Below are positions 21,066 through 32,900 of a stretch of 64,000 bases of DNA, in pieces. Positions within the stretch are counted from its first letter, which is position 1, and every line of letters starts with the position of its first letter. The notes below the pieces were generated by a model. It had not been told where the DNA came from. It did not search any database and saw only the letters and a program-made list of their open reading frames with translations. Where the stretch lies: NCBI GenBank assembly GCA_037043455.1, contig JAWPHD010000090.1, positions 496,001-560,000 on the forward strand, written 5' to 3'. The position numbers and the translations under genes were made by a program. Origin of the DNA: Cyrtodaria siliqua. Taxonomy: Eukaryota > Mollusca > Bivalvia > Adapedonta > Hiatellidae.

Positions 21066-24000
21066 TAGGCAATGTTTATGTCAACTTTGTTACCTTGTGG
21101 GGAAAACTGTAGTGCAAGAAATCTGCCACTCTCCTAATGGCTATTTTCTACTTTACTACGAGACCAATATAACCCGAGCTATAAATAGACCATTTTGCCC
21201 TGCATTAAGCGTAAGTGTTTGACTGGCACAACCTAACAGAACATTAGTTTACACATCTTATTAGGTTATATTGGGACAGTCACCTCCGAGGGAGATGAGA
21301 TGATGAAGTTTCCCATCAGGCATGCCTTCACCAGGGAGCGAACCGACGCAGGGCAGAGGTCTGTAGCTCCAAAGCTCAAGGCACTATCCATTGATCTACA
21401 AAGACTGCCTAACTATTGTATTGTACTGAAAGGATTATTTTGGCATATGTCGAAAAGTTTTACTCTATTTATAGGACAGCATAATTCTCGAAGTTACGGT
21501 TAATTCATTCTTATACCCTCTGGAAAACTTTGACTTTCATTTAAGGTATATACATATACTGCCTTTAAACTAATTTTGACTGTCATTTCTGGACATTCAT
21601 ATACTGCCTTGATAATTTATCATTTAAACACATGATTTTTAAACATTATAACAGGTTATGCTAGAAAAGATCAGACAAAAAGATCAATGATCAGCAGGGC
21701 TAAACCAGGTTAAAATAAGAAAAAACAACTACTGGCATGTGAAATGGTGTGTATTATAACTGATTTCATGAATAAATGAGCATAATACGTGTATGTAATA
21801 GGTAATATACATCAGTTTAAATCTAACATAACTAAACAATATCTAAACATAAAACGTAATTATAATACATACATTTACAATAATAAAAACAGCAGTTAGT
21901 TTCAGTTAGAGTAATATTGTATAACGTCAAATTTTGTCATAACTTATTTACTGGTAAAACAGAACTAACGCCCACATATTAGATTTTAGATATAGTGTCT
22001 TTCTTAAATTTCTTGTAATGAAATTTTGTATGTGTATGTTTGAACTGTTTACAAACATTACGGCACAATTTTTGTTTGATTTACGGTATTTTCAGACAAG
22101 CTTTTTTCAAGTTTGGTGCACGTGCACCAAATAAATTAACAGATGCTCATGTTCATGTTAATCGATTGAAATTCAAAATGTTAGTATATTTTCTTAATAT
22201 AAGGTCCGTGTTCACGCACCAAAATAAACGGAGTGGACATGCTTTTATAAATTGATGCCGTTTACATGTTGTTTCATTTTTTTTACTGCCACATGTGTTG
22301 CTAATACAATGATGAAAAAGTTGTCCAATTTATTTTTTGTTAATAGGAATATGACAAATTGAATGAAAAACTTGAACCAAGGATGGCATACGTTAAAAAA
22401 GGCTTATATTCGTGTTCATTTCATTTGAATATAATATGAAACTCGACGAATTTGTTTTCTTAAAACTATATTTTTATATAAGAGTATATTTAAGTTTTAC
22501 ATCCCTTTAAAGAGCATTCACTTGAAATTTCTCTTTCATTCTCAAATGGGCACAATAACAAATAAAGATTGTCAAGCGTGGCAATATTTTAAATAAGAAA
22601 CAACACCTTTAGACAAAAAACTTAAAGCTACACAACCCAAACTTGTAATAGTAATACATCTCATGAATAATGAATGATTCACGTTAGAAGTAGCATTTAC
22701 AAGCCTATTCTTAAAATAGAACAGAAACCATGCAGTACGACTTGATTTGACTGGGTCTGGGCTGACCTGTGCAAAAGCATTTCTTACAGAAAGCCATGTG
22801 AACCGACTTCGACCAATCAATATTTATACAAATGTTAAATAATGATTGTTAATGTCCTGCAATAAAGTTCGCCAATTAAATCATCGTGAGTGTGTGAAGA
22901 TGAAATAAAAAATCATAATTCTGTCACAACACAACAGTGGAATACAATATAAATTGGGATTGTGTAGCTTTAAACAAACATGTCATACTCAAAATAATGT
23001 AAGTATAAATACATGATTAAATCATGATTTTTTATATTGTTTCATCTTCCGCTTTCAAATTAATTAGCACATGCATTGGGCCACAATAATATTATTTTTA
23101 GATTCTCATCAAAATATCTTTAAATTTTGGGTGGAGGGTGAAATTTTGTTTTATTTTTTATAATTTTTCCTTCCAAAATGCTGTCATTTTATGAAATTGG
23201 CGGTCCCAAGGCAATAAAATGTTTAGGGATATCCATCAAAATTCTGGGCAGGCACGGATGAGAATCTAGCTATATATTTATTGCAGACTTGAGTACGTTT
23301 CTTGTGTCTATACACAATGACTTACTATCTGTATAGTTCAACAGTCATTTACTTATGAAGAGCCTAATCTATAAACAAAATATATGAAATCCAAAGAAAA
23401 TATGTGGGTAAATAAATCTTCATAGCCTCTATTTTATACGTACTGTCTCCAGTAATACTAAACATAAGAAGTTGATCTGCCAAACATGAGTTATGATAAA
23501 TTGTTAATAAATTGAATCAAGAGAGTATTAAATTAAACAAAAACAAAAACTTGTCATATTATAAAATACTTATATTGCAAAGTTAGCTGAAACCAGCAGC
23601 TATATATCTGTGATAAGTTTCCATGATTTAATTACAAGTTAGTAAGGAGTAAATAGCAAAATGAAATTGAAATCAAAATGGGAACACAATATTGCAAGAA
23701 ATTTAGTTTCCAGTAGTAAAACCCTATATGTAATTTAACTCAGATTTGCATTTAAATCAATTCTTTGGAAAGTCTAAAATAAACAAGGACTATATAAACA
23801 AATCTATATTGTATCTGCTCACAATTTACCAACCCTTCTCATTGCAACAGAAAATTATTATGCATCACAAAAATATTCCAAAGTACTGAAAGTACTGTTG
23901 CACAGTATAATCCAGAACCAACCATCATAACATATAAAATGTGCAAGAGTCACGTGCACAGGTAGATGTTTTACCTTGAACAAGACATGGGTAATTTACA

Positions 24001-24126
24001 CAAAACAATTATTTTAGTGCATTTTTGTTGCTAGTGGACAAGATACGCCATCAATAAACGCGAGTTATTTCCCTACGTTATAGAACAGAATATTTTCAAC
24101 AAAAACATGGTAACAATGGAAAATGT
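21066..24126. other. Intergenic DNA or distal GULP1 3' flank, nothing recognised
   Basis: AT-rich sequence with only short frames that have no recognisable domains. It contains few of the window's repeat families, so part could be long 3' UTR of the minus-strand gene, but nothing in the sequence demonstrates this. Confidence 0.3.
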
Positions 24127-24444
24127 TTAAAGGAACACGCGGCAATTTTAATTTTTAAAAACTCGCTTTGTCCCATTACTTTTTCTACGTAACTTGCATT
24201 TGTTCCATCATTAATATTAATTATAAAAATCATAGCTCAAAGCAAATTATTTTTGCATATTATAACCTTTTAATTATATTGCACCAATAATTTATTTAAA
24301 CCTAGGTAGAACAATGAAGAAAAATAGAAAACTCTAAATTTTATTTAATTATATGCAAGCAGGTTTAAAGTCAAACTGATACTGGATTAATACATGAGAC
24401 CCTATGCTTGCTAACAACTTCAAGATTGCCGTGTGTCCCTTTAA
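24127..24444. mobile_element. MITE (family J) with TTAA ends
   Basis: Terminal inverted repeats TTAAAGGAACACGCGGCAAT and ATTGCCGTGTGTCCCTTTAA; 318 bp; no coding frame. The same element is at 32553-33111. TTAA at both outer edges could be a target duplication or part of the TIR. Confidence 0.75.
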
Positions 24445-25409
24445 CACGTAAGTTTTCCTGCTGAAATTTGTATGCTACCTGTATGAAAAAGTGTGAACTG
24501 AAAAGTGATTAAAAACACTTAAAAAAAACTAGAAATGTTGTACAAACATTGGATTTATGAGGCATTTCTAACAATAGATAATTCAAATAAAAGTTAAATA
24601 CTATGAAATACCAGTACTGTAACATTGAGTTTTTGCAACTTGTTAACAAATTATACGACCATTGTTAATTATATATTTCTTAGTTTATAGTTAACATGTA
24701 TTACAGCCCACAGTTGAATAGAGAATTTTCTTGCAAGTTTATTAAACGAGGCTTAAAAATCAAGCCATACCGAGTTTTTTGCTGGGCCCCTGTCTGGTTT
24801 AGTGAAATGATTTTTCTGTGTAGATTTCGCTTCCACAAACACCAATTAGTGTAACCCTTATCACTCATTAACTACTATTTACATAGATAAAATTACTGAT
24901 TAATATCCAGCCATATAGAATTTATAAGCAACGTTGTATTTTCTGCTTTCAACACAAAATATTGCACAAACCTTATTGTATACAATAGGTGACAATTTGA
25001 CATACTTTTTTTCATCTTAATAGAACTTTTATTCGAACATTCACCCATACTCGAGGAAAAACAGGGCATTCCTGGGGCTAATTTAGGTATACGCACCATC
25101 GAGTTTTGGATTCAAAAATGTGCCTAACCCCTCCTATACCTTCAGTTTTTATTGCATTTTTCGCATTTAACGCCTTATTTATTTGTTTGCTTCTTCAATA
25201 GCCTGTGCGTCAGTGCGTATGCCCATGTACGCCCCTGAACAACTTTAAGAGTTTGACATTCTAATTCCTCAAGAAAACTAAAACTGAACTTGGAAAGTGT
25301 TCCAACTGCTTGCTATGTATGTTCATAGAAAGTAATTTTCTAAAATCACTCTTTAGCTAAAAAGTGCGTTATCAACTGACGACTTAATGGTTGACCTTTT
25401 TTGTATGCA
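24445..25409. other. Intergenic DNA, nothing recognised
   Basis: AT-rich, no coding signal, no shared repeat. Confidence 0.3.
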
Positions 25410-25700
25410 TTACCTATACTTGGTCAGCATCTTAAACATGCAGGAAGCTTGACGTGTTGACAATGCAGATGCAACAGACACATAGCCTAGTAAGACGAAC
25501 ACACATAGCATATTATAAGAATCTTTCACTGGTACATGATGTAGATAAGGAATTCTAACACGAGAGCCAATAAAGTTTTTCCGAGAGAATTTCCCCATCT
25601 GAACCCGATACACATGATTGCTTCTTTTTCTTGCATACCACTGACATTTTGTGCATTGAGTTCGCCAATTACTAATGTTTTGAATGTTTATTTACACAAT
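25410..25700 (-). pseudogene. Coding-like minus-strand relic related to 14.0-14.2 kb
   Basis: A minus-strand frame reads INIQ, TKCQWYARKRSN, HVYRVQMGKFSRK, then a hydrophobic stretch (CVFVLLGYVSVASA) and a stop at 25410. DNA around 25600-25690 parallels 14040-14150 (TTGCATACCACTGAC on plus and TTCCCYATCTGAACC). No start codon in context, no family recognised. It could be a decayed duplicated exon or a repeat fragment. Confidence 0.3.
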
Positions 25701-25756
25701 GACGTCATGTTGACGTTATCGACATTATTGTTGACGCATGTGACTTTTATCTTCCA

Positions 25757-25920
25757 CCTTGTGCCAGGCTTTCCATGACCCTTGTGCCAGGCTTTCCACG
25801 ACCCTTGTGCCAGGCTTTCCATGACCTTTGTGCCAGGCTTTCCATGACCCTTGTGCCAGGCTTTGCAAGACCCTTGTGCCAGGCTTTCCATGACCCTTGT
25901 GCCAGGCTTTCCATGACTCG
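25757..25920 (+). repeat. 23-bp minisatellite, 7 units
   Basis: Seven near-identical units of CTTGTGCCAGGCTTTCCATG plus ACC. Because 23 is not a multiple of 3, all frames read through, giving spurious minus-strand frames rich in GKPGT and KAWHKGH. Confidence 0.9.
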
Positions 25921-26104
25921 TATAAAACATGGATAACCTTATCCGGTATGCAAGAAAGTTTTTGTCTCGATGGCACTCTGTCTTATTCTGTCGTAACTTT
26001 TGTTGTCTATCTCCGGTGGTGTCTTCGGTGGTTTCAGCCTCCTGTCTAGATTTAGATGAGGCTGTAGACAATTACAGCAGTGTTTTACATAGAGGATCTT
26101 ACAT

Positions 26105-26405
26105 GAGTACCCATTCATTATTGAATTTATTAAACGAGTTGGCAAAATGATATAATGTGAGGCTCTTGCCGAGCATTATATCATTTTTGCTAACGAGTTT
26201 AATAAATTCAATAATGAATGAGAACGAATATTAGATTCTATTTATTATATTATATTACATAACTTATATAACGTCACATTACGTCAGAAAACGTACATTA
26301 ACGTGACGTCCATGAAGTCATTAACGTTATGTTATACCACTAGTGGAATATCGAAAATATTGAATGGTGTTATTACACTCCCACACCACATGTTATATAG
26401 TAAAT
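26105..26405. mobile_element. MITE-like element with strong hairpin
   Basis: A near-perfect hairpin at 26108-26219: CATTCATTATTGAATTTATT and AATAAATTCAATAATGAATG arms, extending inward through AAACGAGTT and ATGATATAATG. The adjoining segment (ACGTCAGAAAACGT, TTAACGTGACGTC, TTATTACACTCCCA) is shared with 41040-41230, which also carries an internal hairpin. Confidence 0.6.
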
Positions 26406-26798
26406 CAATATATATCTCACAGCTTAAGCTTTTTCATGTTTTTATGTAAGCTAAACTCTTTTTTTCTCCAACCATCACAGTAAATTTATGGGTCAAATAA
26501 ACAGTCATTGGATGATGGTTAAAAAATATTTGTGGCTGAAGAAATATCCACAGGTCTGCTACATCTCCTAGCATGTATCTAGCATGTATCCATGTACCTT
26601 ATTGCTTCACAACAACATCAATAACAACTGTAAATGCTGTAAAGTAATCAAAACTTTACGATACATAATTTTATATACATGATGTACATATCACATGTAC
26701 ATATGTATTTATCATTTAACACATGTTTTTATATAACACATATGTAACATTTACACATAATTATAAAACACATAATGTACATATAATTAGATTTTTTG

Positions 26799-26804
26799 TT
26801 TATT
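26799..26804 (-). terminator. Candidate GULP1 poly(A) signal
   Basis: AATAAA on the minus strand about 110 bp after the GULP1 stop codon. It is the nearest canonical hexamer, but AATAAA is common in such AT-rich DNA, so this is only a candidate. Confidence 0.35.
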
Positions 26805-26915
26805 TTCAGGTTGAACTTCCAGTAATGTTTCTTTTCCACTCTGACATTATGTTTCTGTTGTTGATTTTATTCGTTGAAACTACAAACACGATAGTTACGT
26901 GTCCGCTGCCACTGT

Positions 26916-26996
26916 CTAATCACCGCTCTTAAGCGGATCAAAATCATTCATTCCAAACTCCTCCGTTCCAAACGACAGTCCTTGACTGAACCCAGC
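26916..26996 (-). CDS. GULP1: GULP1 terminal exon (conserved C-terminal tail)
   Basis: Acceptor CTATTTTTCAG, 26 codons and TAG at 26918-26916. Encodes [14 protein letters not shown] and DFDPLKSGD; the GF.xGL.F pattern is the conserved C-terminus of GULP1/CED-6. It is 3.7 kb from exon 10, separated by a 2.7-kb minisatellite that begins only about 20 bp from this exon. Confidence 0.88.
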   Translation of the reverse strand, partial: AGFSQGLSFGTEEFGMNDFDPLKSGD

Positions 26997-29900
26997 CTGA
27001 AAAATAGTGGGAAAAAGATCAAATGGGAGTTCCATAGTTCAAAGAAAAGATCCATTGATCAAACAAGTTCCATCGATTAAATGGAAGTCCATAGATCAAG
27101 ATCACATAAAAGTTCCATAGATCAAGATCACATGAAAGTTCCATAGATCAAGATCAAATGAAAGTTTCATAGATCATGTAAAATTTCCATAGATCAAATG
27201 AAAGTTCCATAGATCAAGATCAAATGAAAGTTTCATAGATCATGTTAAATTTCCATAGATCAAATGAAAGTTCCATAGATCAAGATCACATGGAAGTTTC
27301 ATAGATCAAGATCAAATGAAAGTTTCATAGATCATGTAAAATTTCCATAGATCAAATGAAAGTTCCATAGATCAAGATCAAATGAAAGTTTCATAGATCA
27401 TGTAAAATTTCCATAGATCAAATGAAAGTTCCATAGATCAAGATCAAATGAAAGTTTCATAGATCATGTAAAATGTCCATAGATCAAATGAAAGTTCCAT
27501 AGATCAAGATCACATGAACGCTCCATAGATCAAGATCAAATGAAAGTTCAATAGATCAAGATCAAATGAAAGTTCCATAGATCAAGATTAAATGAAAGTT
27601 CAATAGATCAAATGAAAGTTCCAAAGATCAAGATCAAATGAAAGTTTAATAGATCAAATGAAAGTTCCATAGATCAAGATCAAATGAAAGTTCCATAGAT
27701 CAAGATCAAATGAAAGTTCAATATATCAAGATCAAATGAAAGTTCAATAGATCAAATGAAAGTTCCATAGATCAAGATCAAATTCCATAGATCAAGATCA
27801 AATGAAAGTTCCATAGATCAAGATCAAATGAAAGCTCCATAGATCAAGATCAAATGAAAGTTCAATAGATCAAGATTAAATGAAAGTTCCATAGATCAAG
27901 ATCAAATGAAAGTTCAATAGATCAAATGAAAGTTCCATAGATCAAGATCAAATGAAAGTTCCATAGATCAAGATCAAATGAAAGTTCAATAGATCAAATG
28001 AAAGTTCCATAGATCAAGATCAAATGAAAGTTCCATAGATCAAGATCAAATGAAAGTTCAATAGATCAAATGAAAGTTCCATAGAGCAAGATCAAACGAA
28101 AGTTCCATAGATCAAGATCAAATGAAAGTTCAATAGATCAAGATCAAATGAAAGTTCAATAGATCAAATGAAAGTTCCATAGATCAAGATCAAATGAAAG
28201 TTCCATAGATCAAGATCAAATGAAAGTTCCATAGACCAAGATCAAATGAAAGCTCCATAGATCAAGATCAAATGAAAGTTCAATAGAAGAAGATCAAATG
28301 AAAGTTCCATAGATCAAGATCAAATGAAAGTTCAATAGATCAAATGAAAGTTCCATAGATCAAGATCAAATGAAAGTTCCATAGATCAAGATCAAATGAA
28401 AGTTCCATAGATCAAGATCAAATAAAAGTTCCATAGATCAAGATCAAATGAAAGTTCCAACAAAAGTTCCATAGATCAAGATCAAATGAAAGCTCCATAG
28501 ATCAAGATCAAATGAAAGCTCCATAGATCAAGATCAAATGAAAGTTCCATAGATCAAGATCAAATGAAAGCTCCATAGATCAAGATCAAATGAAAGTTCC
28601 ATAGATCAAGATCAAATGAAAGTTTCATAGATCATGTAAAATTTCCATAGATCAAATGAAAGTTCCATAGATCAAGATCAAATGAAAGTTCCATAGATCA
28701 AGATCAAATGAAAGCTCCATAGATCAAGATCAAATGAAAGTTCCATAGATCAAGATCAAATGAAAGTTTCATAGATCATGTAAAATTTCCATAGATCAAA
28801 TGAAAGCTCCATAGATCAAGATCAAATGAAAGTTCCATAGATCAAGATCAAATGAAAGTTCAATAGATCAAATGAAAGTTCCAACAAAAGTTACATAGAT
28901 CAATATCAAATAAAGGTCCATAGATCAAGATCAAATGAAAAAGCTCCATAGATCAAGATCAAATGAAAGTTCCATAGACCAAGATCAAATGAAAGTTTCA
29001 TAGATCATGTAAAATTTCCATAGATCAAATGACAGTTCCATAGATCAAGATCAAATGAAAGTTCCATAGTTCAAGATCAAATGAAAGTTCCATATATCAA
29101 GATCAAATGAAAGTTCCAAAGTTCCAACAAAAGTTCCATAGATCAAGATCAAATGAAAGTTCAATAGATCAAATGAAAGTTCCAAAGTTCCAACAAAAGT
29201 TCCATAGATAAAGATCAAATGAAAGTTCCATAGATCAAGATCAAATGAAAGTTCCATAGATCAAGATCAAATGAAAGTTCCAAAGTTCCAACAAATACTC
29301 ATAGATCAATATCAAATGAAAGCTCCATAGATCAAGATCAAACGAAAGTTCAATAGATCAAATGAAAGTTCCAAAGTTCCAACAAAAGTTCCATAGATCA
29401 AGATCAAATGAAAGCTCCATAGATCAAGATCAAATGAAAGTTCAATAGATCAAATGAAAGTTCCAAAGTTCCAACAAAAGTTCCATAGATCAAGATCAAA
29501 TGAAAGTTCCATAGATCAAGATCAAATGAAAGTTCAATAGATCAAGATCAAATGAAAGTTCAATAGTTCAAACAAAAGTTCCAAAAATCAAGATCAAAAA
29601 AAAGTTTCATAGATCAAAAAAAAAAGTTTCATAGATCAAAAAAAAGTTTCATAGATCAAACAAAAGTTCCATAGATTAAATGAAACTGAATATGAATAAC
29701 TGATGAAATAACATCTTAATTATATTTACGCAGGGACAATTATGCTGATTTAAATTTTATTTGTTTTGCTAGTGTGTCAAATATGAAGCGTGATTTCGTA
29801 TAAAAACAAGGCATGTGTAATACATAAGTTTATCATTATTATGTATTACAAATGCGAGCCAAATGTATGCTTATTTTACAATGGTTTCTATGTAATTTAA

Positions 29901-32900
29901 CGACGTTATGTAACATGTTAACCGTATAAATAACACATACCTATCTATAAATGAATTGAATTGAATTGAATGGGTTTTTAAGGCACACCAACACATGAAA
30001 AGGCTATATGGCGCCTAACAGACATGAACATGCCAGGCTCATCCTCCGTGTACATCGAGATGAAATATGGAAAATGGGCCTAGAACCTTCTCACCCTGAA
30101 CTGCAGAGTTGCTGCAAATTCTATCGTATAAACTCCATTTACGCTGGAATCTAAATGAACATGCCTTGCAAGTTAGAATAAAATTAAAATAACAAGAATG
30201 TAATACAGTTTTCCTGTGTATTTTAAATCCATGTTAAAATAATTTGTGATTTTGATTTATTTTATGACACATTTTATGAGTTTTACTTCCAGATTGAGTT
30301 TCATAATTTCAACTTCAAAGCTTAAAAAGAGAACTAAATATTTTACAGCCAAGATACTTTTTTAACAGAGCTTTCTTCGTGTAAACTCCTTATTACTAGG
30401 ACAGCAGAAAATTAGGAAATCTTAAGTAATTGAAGCCAAATTTTTTGTACTGATTTTGCCTGATCAAAAACGTTTAATAGTGTGTGAAATTTGTATTTCT
30501 CAATCGATTTCGAAAAGTTAGGTATTTTTATTTACCATAAAAAATGCATGTTTCACTGATAAATAAGTTATTCAGGTACTAATAAAACTGTGCTTGAAAA
30601 GTCGAAAAAATCTTTGGCAAGCGCCCCAAACAAAACTCTGGCATGATTTCTCAAATGTGATTATGTTGATATGTTTGCTATCTAGAGTAAGAGTGCAAGC
30701 AGTTTTGTTTGTAAATACCTGCAGATCCAGGAAGTCTCTGTCCATCTTGCTAATGGCAGAATCAAAATCTTTACCCGTCCCTTTGGTGGGAGTAAACGTT
30801 GGCATCCCAAATGGATCTGTGGGGCCCTGGGAGGGGGCAGGGGCACTCGGAGTATTAAATGGATCGAACACTGGAATAAACATATTAGGCATATTGGAAC
30901 AAAGCTCTGTGAAGGTTCGGAATATAGAACATTATCAGTATCTCACAATTAATTAAAAACGATGTAAGTCGAAAAAGGGCCATAATTTTGTTAATAAGCA
31001 ATACAGAGTTATGGAACTTGTGTGTCTGCGTGGCATGGATAGTACTGAAGACATGTAAAGTTTGAAAGAATTTGAATAAGCAATGTTCAAGATATTAAAA
31101 CATGTAAAATGGGAGAAACTTTAACATAAATGTTGATGGCGCAGTTGCCGTCATTATTTTCAGTGATTACCGGTGCTGATTTTAGATATGATGACACTTT
31201 ACAAGGGCATAACTACCCATAAGCACAATACACATGTTTTATTTTCACCAGTCATAAGAAATTATTTGTGGTTAAAAGACGGAAAATGTTGTTCTATAAA
31301 TTTCGTGTGAACCTGGTTATGCAAGAGACGTAATAAACCGGATCTCTGGTTACACCCTTGCTTTATCATGTCAACGCTGGCAGTTTTTTAATAACAACTG
31401 TACTTATTATCAAATAGTTCCATCCTCATTAGCATATCTGCATTTAAAGTTATTTCATTGGATAAAACCATCCATGTGACACAGTTTTCAAAATGTTAAC
31501 ACATGCATGAACGTTTCTTGGAGAAACTACTTTTTGTTGCAGGTTAGCCATACAAGTTATAATCGTGTACTGACTGAGTTTCTCACAAAAGTTTGAAATT
31601 AAAATGATTAATTTTGTTTTTTAAGGATTTTATGCATGTGTAAACTTTGCCCATGCTGTTCCAAATTTAACATAAAGTCAAGTCTTTCAGATGATGTTTA
31701 ACGTCATTTTCCAGCACAGTTAAGGACTCACACCACTATTATCTCCCTTGAATACTCGTGCCCTACAGATGAAGGAGGTAGATAAAAAAAACAAGTTCGC
31801 TTTTCTACATTTTACAGTATACATTGATTTATCTTTACCAGGTTCTAAATCTACATCATTTTAGGAAGAGATCACAGAAAAATGCATGTTTATATAAGAT
31901 TTCTAGCTCATTCTGCCTCATTTTACACATCATGGGTCTAATCTCCACGGGGTTGTATTTTTGTGTAAATTTTGATAGGTGATAGGCAAACATGAAATTA
32001 AAAAAAGTTCAATCTGACAAATATTTGTTAAAAGTTAGTAACATGCAGATATTGGATCAATGAAGAATTTAAGCATAAATACATGTTGCAAAATCTTTTT
32101 TATCTCTATGCCACGAACAAAAACATTACAATGGGACACTATGGAAAATTAATAGTGGTGCGAGACGTTAAGGCTTTATGTGACAGTGGTTTTATTTGGC
32201 ACACCACCCTCTTATTCATGGGTAGTACCAGTACTGTAAGGAAAATATATATATACCGTTGTTACTATTGAAATTATTTTGTTGTAGCGGTGAGTTCAGT
32301 GACACATTTGGTGACATAAATACGGAGGCCAGGTCATCCTCGTAGTCGAAGGACTGGGGCGGAGCTTGCTGTGGTGTGCTGGGTGTCGCCGGAGTGGTGG
32401 GCGTCCCCGGATTGCCATGTTTGCCTGGACGACTTCGTGAAGACGGTGGAGGTGGTGAAACTAATGTGAAATATCGGCGATAAATAATAGTGAACGAATA
32501 ACGACTAAAACCATGCAATTCTGTAACTAAAAGTACAAGTTACACTAAAATATTAAAGGAACACACGGCAATCTTGAAGTATTTATACCCAAATTACTAA
32601 TTCAGTATTATTTTAACTTTTAACATTCTTGCGTTCAGTTAAATACAAGTTAATGTAATTTGATAGTTTTCGTGTTTTCTTCATGATTCTACCATATGTT
32701 ACAATATATTACTGGTGCAATAACAATTGGTAACATGCAAAAACAATTTGCTTTGAACTTTAAATTGAATTGAATTGGGTTTTACGGCACACAAACACAC
32801 AGGAAAGGTTATATGGCGCCTAACAGGAATGAACATGCCAGGCTCATCCTCCATTTACATCAAGATAAAATATGGAGAATGGGCCTCAAACCTTCTAACC

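Noticed and set aside
25688..26071. Minus-strand frame with GKPGTRV/KAWHKGH repeats (collagen-like appearance)
   Set aside because: It is the 23-bp minisatellite read in three successive frames and lacks the Gly-X-Y periodicity of collagen.
29051..29257. Minus-strand frame with repeated [11 protein letters not shown]
   Set aside because: Translation of the GATC-rich minisatellite in intron 10.
30594..30956. Plus-strand 120-codon frame
   Set aside because: Mirror of GULP1 exon 10 on the opposite strand.
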